Below are positions 56,658 to 64,000 of a stretch of DNA of 64,000 nucleotides, one piece after another. Every line of letters begins with the position of its first letter. The first letter of the stretch is position 1. The notes beneath the pieces are model-generated. The model was given only the letters and a program-made list of their open reading frames with translations. It had not been told where the DNA came from and made no database searches. The DNA is from Tritrichomonas musculus (Eukaryota > Parabasalia > Tritrichomonadida > Tritrichomonadidae): positions 5,084,001-5,148,000 of the forward strand of contig JAPFFF010000010.1 of NCBI GenBank assembly GCA_039105265.1. The letters are read 5' to 3'. The position numbers and the translations under genes were made by a program.

Positions 56658-57199
56658 ATTGATTGAAAAAAAATATAAATTTAAAAATTTTAACCATAAA
56701 GGTTAAAACCATTTTGAATTACATTATTCAAAAAGCCGCATATTAAAATTTGTAACGATAAAATTTTGAAGTTTTTCTCATATCACTAACTTGATTAACA
56801 GATATTTTTCTGTATAATAATCTTATTCCTAATATTGGTAATGATTAGAAATTTCTTATTGCTATAAATTAGAATTTACAAAAAAATTTGGCTAATTAAA
56901 AAAACAAAAAATGAGAATTCATTTAAATGGAATTATATTATATTCCTAATTACTTTAAAGTAATTAATTTTTCTGATTATTTAAATATTTTATATTTATT
57001 GTTGTTTGTTATATTAAAATGCCATATAAATTTGTATTAATTTATTATGAACCAAATTTGCCATATAAAAAATATCAATTATTTTTTGTTCATTATAACG
57101 ATTCAAATAATATTGATATAAAGTCGAGTCAACGAATAAAAATCAAAAAGATATTCTTTATTGATTTCAGAGTAAAGATCAATTATTTTCTTTGTCTTA
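56658..57199. other. Intergenic, no supported gene
   Basis: AT-rich. A 64-codon ORF at 57019 runs into the element at 57200 and is not supported. Confidence 0.4.
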
Positions 57200-57589
57200 C
57201 AGTAAGGTTGTAAAATTCAAAAACGTCTCAAAAGAGGAAAATCTACTTTTTCATAGAAAACGATTAAAATGAATTTAAAATAAAAGTCAAAATAACGAAT
57301 TTAATTCAAATTTGGATTTTCCTTTATAGCGTTGCAAAAATGGAAAATCCACTTTTTGAATGATGCTCATTTTTTCATATAGAGATAGGAAAACACTATT
57401 TGATGAATATAATGTCGCAAACAGTTGTGTGATAAACTTAATCATGGAAATATTATTTCTTAAAATGGTAGGTTTAAACAAGATTTTCTCTCTATTTCTT
57501 TATTTCTTTCATTTTGATTAATGAAAATTTTTTTCTCAAAAAGTCGATTTTCCTATTTTGAAACGTTTTCCAATTTTGAAACCTTACTG
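57200..57589. mobile_element. Mariner-like MITE with ~55-bp inverted ends
   Basis: Both ends begin CAGTAAGGTT after a TA (57198-57199, 57590-57591). Reading inward, CAGTAAGGTTGTAAAATTC on the left matches CAGTAAGGTTTCAAAATTG on the right, continuing through AAAACGT and GGAAAATC. The CAGT start and TA target fit Tc1/mariner; a mariner family (Tvmar1) is known in Trichomonas. 390 bp, no transposase. Confidence 0.7.
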
Positions 57590-57591
57590 TA

Positions 57592-58040
57592 AGCAGAAAG
57601 ATTTGAATTTCATGAAAGACTCGAATTTATTAATTTATTGAATTTCAAACTGAATCCATATATCAATTAATTTGCCACCAATAAAATCTGTGCATAACAT
57701 TATTTCATACTTATATCTACACAAGTTATGGCTAAGTATACATTTAATAGATGATATATGATTAGCTATATATTCTGTATAATTTATTTTTACCATTTCT
57801 TTGAATTATTACTATAATTTCTGTATATATTTGTTAATATTTACTTCCAGTAATTATAATTATCTCCAAAATTCAAAAGTTTCTACGTTCTGCAATGATC
57901 TTCAGTATATCTCAACAAAAAAAAAAAAGTAAACTTTAATTTAGAAAAAAATGCTCCGATAAATTCAAAAGGAATTATTATTTCCAATGAAATATTCTTT
58001 TTAAATATTTAATCCTTCATAGGGAAAATTGTTTTTTATA
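57592..58040. other. Intergenic, no supported gene
   Basis: AT-rich spacer, nothing recognised. Confidence 0.4.
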
Positions 58041-61000
58041 TTAAGTTTTCAATTTTTCAAGTGCCATTTCTGCTTCTTTATGTCCTTTTTTGGCAGCCAT
58101 TGAGTAATATTTTATTGCCATTTCTGTGTTTTTTTCAATTCCAAATCCAGTCTCAAGCATTCGGCCGTAATGGAAAACTGCATTCATGTCACCCTTATCT
58201 GCAGCAATTTTATAATAACGGCATGCTTCTCTTTCATTTACAGGGATTTTTAATCCATTTTCAAAAAAGCTGGCGAATTTGCTAATTAATGCAACTTTTC
58301 CTTTTTCAGCAACCAAATCATAATATCGACTTGCTTCATCATGATCTACTTGAACGCCAAGACCATTATCAAGCATATAACCATAATTTACCATTGCAGT
58401 GATATTTCCATGAATAATAGCTTTTTTCAAGCATTTGATTGCCTTTTTGTAATCGATTTTGGTTCCAATACCATGAGTGAGCATGTATCCATAATTATTT
58501 AATCCGACATCATTATTGTTCTCTGCTGCCAACTTATAATATAAGCATGCCATTTCTCTATCTATTGGAATTCCCCAGCCATTATTGAGAATTCTTCCAT
58601 AATGATTCATTCCTTTACTTGATCCGTTGTCAGCCTGTAATTTGTAATAAATTGAAGCTTCTTTGCCATTTAAATAAATGTTTTCATCGCCATTTGTTAT
58701 AACAAATAACGCACTTGTATCATTCTCATTTATTCGATTCAACAACATAATGTTTTTTTCATTGTTGGCATATATTGCTTTTATTATTGGTGTTTCTCCA
58801 TATATATCGAGAGAGTTGATATCGTTTTCAGTGAATTGGTATATTTCACTTAAAATATTTTGTGAATTGTATCTTGCTGCTAAATGAAGAAACGTTTCTT
58901 GAGTGTTTTTTAGTTTAATTGAAAAATCAATTTTCTCTGATTTAATCAATGTTTGAACAAAACTAAGAGAACCCATTTTTATTGCATGTTCAAGAGGATA
59001 AACTCCAAATTTGTCTGGACAATTTGGATCAACATTATTTTCTAAAAACAACTGAACAGTACTGGAAATATCATTCGTTTCCTTGTTTATTTGTGTGTAA
59101 AATGATTTTCCATTTGGTAAAAGTTGCTCAAAATCAATCAAATGATTATTTTTAAGATCATATTCTATCAATTTCCTTTTTATTTCTAATGGTGATAAAA
59201 AGAATATCTGGTAAAAAATGTTTTTATCAATTGTCTTCTCTCTTGTCTCAAAAGCATTTTGAAGACATTCCTTTTTTTCATGATTCAATGCATGAGAATG
59301 ATATTTATAAAATTTTTTGGCAACATTAATATCAACTATGTTTAATAGTTTTTGATATATTGCTTTTTGATTCATTTCCATTGAAAGTAAAATAGCATTT
59401 ATTATAAGTGATTTCTCTTGATCAAATGATTTATGATTGATAATTATATCTATTTTATCAAATTGCTCATTTTTTATTGCATGCATTAACGTTGTTTTAA
59501 AAAGAGTTTTTTTGGTTTCTTTTGATTGTTCTTCATGACAATAATTCACGTCCAGACCTTCAATCAAAGAGAGCTGCTCTGCAAAATGATTTGAAGAGAT
59601 ATAAAAAGCATAATCAAGATTGCTTTCTTCAGGATCAAAACTTTCATGATTAATGATATTTAAAACAACATCTTCCATTTGGTTATATATTGCTAAAGTT
59701 AATGCTGTATGTTGTTTCATGTTGCGCCAATTAATATTTGTTTGAGGATTATTTATTAATAAAATTGCCAATTCATTGTTTTTATTTTTAATTGCTGATA
59801 TTAAAGGAGTATCACCATTCTTTGGTTCGTATGAATTTATATTAATTCCTGGAATGGAGAGAAGCCTTTGAATAATTTGCATGTCATTATTTTTAACAGC
59901 AATATTTAAGACTGTACCAGAATCTGAAAATTGATTTATAAAATAAGGCTTACTGTTGATTTGGAGAATCTTATCGACTAATTCAACATTATGAGACTCA
60001 ACAATGTCAAATAAACAATTCTTATATATTAAATTTTGATCAATCAGTTTAATTGATATTTGATAATTCTTTGTTTTAATTGATTCATCCATAAAAAGAC
60101 AAGATAATGTTTTCTTAAATGAATAATCACTGATTTCAATCAATTTCAATGCTATTGAACCATCACCAAAACCAAAAATCTGGTAATTTTCCAAAATAGT
60201 CTTTTGGTTGAGTTGAACATTTTGGTTAATGAGATATAAACATGATTCCTCATTTAAACATTTGGCAAAATGAATTAATAAATTGGTTAAATCGCATTCT
60301 GGAAAGTTAATAACTATGAAGTCAATAAACTTTTTAATTGGTTCTATATTTTTTGGTATACATGAATATAATAAAACTGAAATGAAATCATCTGATGTAA
60401 ATTTGAAATAATCTATCAAATATTGGAAATCAAACCTCTGTTCTAAGTAATTAAAAATATCGATATTTTTTGATGTCATTGAATATTTAAAAAAGTTTTG
60501 TATAGGCTCTTTTTGATCAGGTTCATTGAACTCTTCTATAATGTATTTTACAATATTTATATGTCCTTTTTTAATCGCTGAGTATAAATATCTATTGTTT
60601 CTAAATAAAAGTTTATTTTGCTTGCTGCAGAATAGTTTGAACAAAGATAAATTACCAAAAGATACAGAGGAATAAAAATTACCATAACTTGAAATGTCAA
60701 CAATTGATAAAAGAATTTGTGTTAATTGATAAAAACCTCTTTTTGATGCCTTTATAATGATATCTTTCACATCATCATTTTTTTCATCTGAATCATCATT
60801 TAAAACGAGGCCATTTTCAAAAAGTTTGGTCAAAGAATAAAGATTTCCATTATCTGCAGCAATTTTGGCATAATAAAATAAATCTTTGTTCTTAGATAAA
60901 TTCAATTTATTTTCTAATAACCAATCAAAGATGTCATAATTATGTGTTATTATTGATTGAGTTATCACATTTGAAATGTTTTCAGTGATGTCAACATCAT

Positions 61001-62183
61001 GTTCATTAAGATAATTATCAACAATTCTAATAATTTCTACATTTCTTCCAATAATCGAATATTTAAATGTTGAAATATCGACTGGTGAATGATTCAATAA
61101 CAAATATTTAAAGCATTTAATAGAACCATTTTTAGCAGCATAATTAATGAGAGTTATATCATCATCAAAATCATATAAATAAAAACAAATATAACTTGAA
61201 ATCACATTGATATTATTCTGAGAAATAAAAGTTTGTAATGCATTAACATCATCTTCAATTATAGCTTGAGCAATCTTGTCATCTGGGACACCTGAATCTC
61301 TCATTTTTTTGAAGTTTTCAATATTATTTTCAGTACTAAGATTAACGATATCATACACTTTTTGATTTAAATCAAAAATTATACAATTTAGGATTTTATC
61401 CTTTACAAATTCCTCTATTTCTAGCAATTCAGGGAAAAACCACAAAATGATGTTGTTAAGATACTCTTTTTTTAAATTGTTATATAAAAAATATGTTTCG
61501 TCAATCATTCGGTCGATTGAAATTATTTCTTTCTTGATCATTTTATAAGCAAATGAGCATAAATATGGACTTTTGAAAAAAGAAGACATTATTTGCTTAA
61601 TTATAAATGGTAAAAGTTGATTCAAATGATTCGTTTCATCTGATGAATTATTGAGTAAAATTAACAATTCAATAAGATAAAATTGTAAATTATAACTGGT
61701 TCTGGCTACTTGAAGAATAAATGCTGCTAACTCTAAAATGTTGTCATATGATTGTATCCAAATTGATTTGATTATATAATCTTTAACAGCTTCAATTGAT
61801 AATTCATCAATATGATATAATTGATCAAATATTTCGCTTATAACATCAGATTTATGAAAAATATCATCGTAGAACGAAATAAAATCATTTATTGAGTCAG
61901 AAATGTTAGTGATTTGTAAATCATTTGCAATTTGATTGAGCGAGTTCATATTTTTAATGGTTATTGTGAGTTCTTTGAAATTAAAATAATCGCAAATTAA
62001 TTGAAATTCGTTGTTTTGATCATCAAAATCATATTCATAATAATATATATTTGGATCCTTATCTCGTAATTCTTTGATGATATTTGAAGAAATAGCACCG
62101 TTGACGTTGCATTGATATTTTTTATTTTTTGAAATAAATGTGAAATTGTTCGTGCTATCATTTAAGCATTCTTTCCTGTTCAT
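58041..62183 (-). CDS. Large ankyrin protein with C-terminal Sel1 repeats
   Basis: About 1,380 residues. The leader (1-300) resembles the DUF3447-type helical N-terminus, with a BTB-like start (F-T-F-I-S-K-N-K-K-Y-Q-C). Numerous ankyrin repeats fill roughly residues 320-1170 (for example G-D-T-P-L-I-S-A-I-K-N-K-N-N-E-L-A). Six Sel1 repeats (A-x-x-Y-Y-K-L-A-A, N-Y-G-Y-M-L) fill 1170-1375. An ATG 12 codons upstream is open, but TCATT directly precedes the ATG at 62183, so that start is used. Two scaffold types are joined; no catalytic domain. Probably a cytosolic interaction platform. Confidence 0.85.
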   Translation of the reverse strand: MNRKECLNDSTNNFTFISKNKKYQCNVNGAISSNIIKELRDKDPNIYYYEYDFDDQNNEFQLICDYFNFKELTITIKNMNSLNQIANDLQITNISDSINDFISFYDDIFHKSDVISEIFDQLYHIDELSIEAVKDYIIKSIWIQSYDNILELAAFILQVARTSYNLQFYLIELLILLNNSSDETNHLNQLLPFIIKQIMSSFFKSPYLCSFAYKMIKKEIISIDRMIDETYFLYNNLKKEYLNNIILWFFPELLEIEEFVKDKILNCIIFDLNQKVYDIVNLSTENNIENFKKMRDSGVPDDKIAQAIIEDDVNALQTFISQNNINVISSYICFYLYDFDDDITLINYAAKNGSIKCFKYLLLNHSPVDISTFKYSIIGRNVEIIRIVDNYLNEHDVDITENISNVITQSIITHNYDIFDWLLENKLNLSKNKDLFYYAKIAADNGNLYSLTKLFENGLVLNDDSDEKNDDVKDIIIKASKRGFYQLTQILLSIVDISSYGNFYSSVSFGNLSLFKLFCSKQNKLLFRNNRYLYSAIKKGHINIVKYIIEEFNEPDQKEPIQNFFKYSMTSKNIDIFNYLEQRFDFQYLIDYFKFTSDDFISVLLYSCIPKNIEPIKKFIDFIVINFPECDLTNLLIHFAKCLNEESCLYLINQNVQLNQKTILENYQIFGFGDGSIALKLIEISDYSFKKTLSCLFMDESIKTKNYQISIKLIDQNLIYKNCLFDIVESHNVELVDKILQINSKPYFINQFSDSGTVLNIAVKNNDMQIIQRLLSIPGININSYEPKNGDTPLISAIKNKNNELAILLINNPQTNINWRNMKQHTALTLAIYNQMEDVVLNIINHESFDPEESNLDYAFYISSNHFAEQLSLIEGLDVNYCHEEQSKETKKTLFKTTLMHAIKNEQFDKIDIIINHKSFDQEKSLIINAILLSMEMNQKAIYQKLLNIVDINVAKKFYKYHSHALNHEKKECLQNAFETREKTIDKNIFYQIFFLSPLEIKRKLIEYDLKNNHLIDFEQLLPNGKSFYTQINKETNDISSTVQLFLENNVDPNCPDKFGVYPLEHAIKMGSLSFVQTLIKSEKIDFSIKLKNTQETFLHLAARYNSQNILSEIYQFTENDINSLDIYGETPIIKAIYANNEKNIMLLNRINENDTSALFVITNGDENIYLNGKEASIYYKLQADNGSSKGMNHYGRILNNGWGIPIDREMACLYYKLAAENNNDVGLNNYGYMLTHGIGTKIDYKKAIKCLKKAIIHGNITAMVNYGYMLDNGLGVQVDHDEASRYYDLVAEKGKVALISKFASFFENGLKIPVNEREACRYYKIAADKGDMNAVFHYGRMLETGFGIEKNTEMAIKYYSMAAKKGHKEAEMALEKLKT

Positions 62184-62186
62184 TTC

Positions 62187-62191
62187 AATGA
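62187..62191 (-). promoter_or_regulatory. Initiator-like motif TCATT deciding the start
   Basis: On the minus strand TCATT lies three bases before the ATG at 62183 and downstream of the earlier in-frame ATG at 62219. Confidence 0.5.
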
Positions 62192-62274
62192 ATAAAAATA
62201 AATTTTGATGTGGGCACATTTTTGAAAATTTTTAAATGGCACAAATTCTATAATTGTACTTTAGAAACCATTGT

Positions 62275-62277
<3 letters not shown>

Positions 62278-62338
<61 letters not shown>
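62278..62338. repeat. Poly-T tract of 61 bases
   Basis: Uninterrupted T run in the spacer upstream of the ankyrin/Sel1 gene. Its length may be unreliable in assemblies. Confidence 0.9.
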
Positions 62339-62339
<1 letters not shown>

Positions 62340-62696
62340 AATCTAATATAAAGCTATTTCTATGTTTTCAAATCGCCTCTCATTTTAAAAATATTATTTA
62401 CTAAATATAAATTCTTTGATGCTGCATAAGGTTATATTAAGAAAAAAAATGATTTATATTCATATTAAATTGAAATAATATTTTTCTAGATCAACTTCAT
62501 AGTTCAAATCTTTAGTTAAACTGCAGAGTTTTCATTGTTTAAAAAGAAAAAAAAGCAATTTCACCAAATATATGATGATGAAGCAACAGAAACAAGGATT
62601 TTTATCATTCAAACTTTAAAATAATAATCAATCTTGACAGCACAAGTATAAATTCAATTTATTTGAAAGTATAAAAAAAAATTGATTAAAAAAAGT
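62339..62696. other. Intergenic, no supported gene
   Basis: AT-rich; nothing recognised. Confidence 0.4.
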
Positions 62697-62778
62697 TGGT
62701 ACCTGTGGGGTTCGAACCCACGCTCCTCGCGGAATCGGGGCTTAAATCCGACGCCTTAGACCACTCGGCCAAAGTACC
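62697..62778 (-). tRNA. tRNA-Leu (anticodon TAA)
   Basis: On the minus strand: acceptor GGTACTT with AGGTACC, discriminator A, and D arm GCCGAGTGGTCTAAGGC. The anticodon loop TTTAAGC gives TAA. A long variable arm (TTCCGCGAGGAG) and T arm GTGGGTTCGAACCCCAC are typical of leucine tRNA. 82 nt. One A-C mismatch closes the anticodon stem. Confidence 0.93.
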
Positions 62779-62886
62779 TTACATTAACTTCAAAAATCAA
62801 ATTTTATAAATATCCTTTTTTATTTGGAAAATTTTTATGAAATTTTGACATTTTTAAATTAAAGGGCTGATTTTCCATTTTCCAAA

Positions 62887-63753
62887 ATGGGCTCTTGGTT
62901 TTCATCATCAAATCAACTCAAACTATATTATAACTCTGATTCATCTTCCACAATGATATGGTCAAATGATGTAATTGAGATCGATCCATCAATTCGAAAA
63001 TTAATAGATCATCGTACCTATGGTTACATTAAAGAACTAAAGCAAGATCACCATTTATACGAGGAGCATATAAAAAGATATAACGACGGTGAAAGATTTT
63101 GGATGTACAACCGAAGATGTGGTAATATTGCGAGAACCATATTTCGAATTAAAGATGGCCAAAAAGAAGTTCAAAAAATACTTTTACTAGACAAAGACAT
63201 TATCCATAATAAATATTTCGAACTTACGCCGACAGGCGAGTGGCGTCCATATATTTTTGGAGACAATTTTGAAACTTTTCTATGCAGTATTGAAAATGAA
63301 GAACTTTTTCTGAGTCATCTTGATAAGTGGATCAATAAAATGTTTGAACAATACAAAATTGAAGGTGACGATCAGAAATTGAATGGAACCGCTTGGAGTA
63401 TCGTTCCTGACAATTTCGTAATTGTGCATAACGAAAGCGGAGTTGATGATTACGTGTGCATCGACGAGGAATACAATTATAGACCTGGAATGTGCAAATC
63501 TGAGTTTCTTTTTTATTTGGCTTGGTACTTGCATAGACCAAATTTGGATAAATATTCATTTTATGACATGTTATGTGAAAAATATCACTGTAAGCCTGAA
63601 CTTGAAAAGTGGAACAAAATTAGGATTACTTTGCTGAATTCTATCTATGCGTGCTTCGGAACACCCGATTTTGAAGAGTCGAATGACTACACACAAGAGA
63701 ATTTACAAATTTGCATGCAATTGGCCAAAAAGTATTTGGATGTTGAAAAATAA
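62887..63753 (+). CDS. Hypothetical protein, candidate N-myristoylation
   Basis: A complete 288-residue protein. It begins M-G-S-W-F-S-S-S, a plausible N-myristoylation signal (Gly2, Ser6), which would place it at a membrane. The rest is rich in aromatic and charged residues. A segment near 175-210 (P-D-N-F-V-I-V-H-N, then D-Y-V-C-I-D-E-E-Y) has the look of the loop region of glycosyl- or methyl-transferase-linked kinase-like folds (N-x-I-V ... F-I-D-x-E-W), but the match is weak. Codon use is less AT-biased than the spacer. Family not recognised. Confidence 0.7.
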   Translation: MGSWFSSSNQLKLYYNSDSSSTMIWSNDVIEIDPSIRKLIDHRTYGYIKELKQDHHLYEEHIKRYNDGERFWMYNRRCGNIARTIFRIKDGQKEVQKILLLDKDIIHNKYFELTPTGEWRPYIFGDNFETFLCSIENEELFLSHLDKWINKMFEQYKIEGDDQKLNGTAWSIVPDNFVIVHNESGVDDYVCIDEEYNYRPGMCKSEFLFYLAWYLHRPNLDKYSFYDMLCEKYHCKPELEKWNKIRITLLNSIYACFGTPDFEESNDYTQENLQICMQLAKKYLDVEK

Positions 63754-64000
63754 ATAAATTGTATCTTAATAAAAATGCAAATTTATTATATATAATGTAT
63801 ATATGATAAACGATTATCATGTATTTTAAGATCTTTTGAATTAAAATTCTCAAATTCCTATACATGCAGCAAATTTGAAATATATATACAACATTCAATT
63901 TTGAATTGTTCTAAGAAAAAATTCTATAAGTTCACACAAATGAAAGAATTTTTTTTTTTTTTTTTAATGTTAAAATGAAGGAAAACAATGCATTGTACAA

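Noticed and set aside
57019-57213. 64-codon ORF before the mariner-like element
   Set aside because: Its end is read from the element and its composition matches spacer.

Overview
The window is very AT-rich eukaryotic DNA with compact, apparently intron-free genes. Short TCA-Py-(T/A) initiator-like motifs lie just upstream of several ATGs. The gene families are BspA-type leucine-rich repeats, DUF3447-type ankyrin proteins, Sel1 repeats, a many-membrane PAS/class III cyclase, and a Maverick/Polinton. Together these point to a parabasalid, most probably a Tritrichomonas-like trichomonad. The species call is inference from gene style; no rRNA or marker gene is present.

Layout. 1-20.6 kb: the 3' part of a Sel1-repeat protein ending in a FYVE-like zinc finger; an ankyrin protein; a giant membrane-anchored surface protein (about 2,740 residues) written in two frames because of a shift in a run of ten A/T; a decayed ankyrin/BspA locus; tRNA-Pro; a possible Tubby-like protein; tRNA-Asp; a 920-residue paralogue of the giant protein; and a small protein resembling domain 3 of eRF1/Pelota. 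22.2-32.6 kb: a large adenylyl/guanylyl cyclase-like membrane protein, a second tRNA-Asp, a BspA leucine-rich-repeat ORF and an ankyrin ORF separated by a 28-bp minisatellite (probably one former gene), a ubiquitin-specific protease, and a small unrecognised ORF. 33.0-34.0 kb: a near-identical copy of the 3' end of the surface-protein gene at 51.5 kb, ending in poly(A).

34.06-48.07 kb is a nested insertion. An outer element with inverted ends is flanked by an exact 11-bp direct repeat (Mutator-like). It carries a young, apparently whole Polinton (34236-47208) with 362-bp terminal inverted repeats that differ at only two positions. The Polinton encodes protein-primed DNA polymerase B, integrase, major capsid protein, packaging ATPase and several small or unrecognised proteins.

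47.2-58.0 kb is largely intergenic and rich in small inverted-repeat elements (TA- and TTAA-flanked), an Asp/Glu-type minisatellite and a kinase relic. It holds one type I surface protein, a second exact copy of the first tRNA-Asp, and a ZZ-like zinc-finger protein. 58.0-64.0 kb holds a 1,380-residue ankyrin protein with a Sel1 tail, tRNA-Leu, and a candidate N-myristoylated protein.

There is no operon logic. The common themes are cell-surface and repeat-protein families that duplicate and decay locally, and an unusual density of small transposon fossils between genes.
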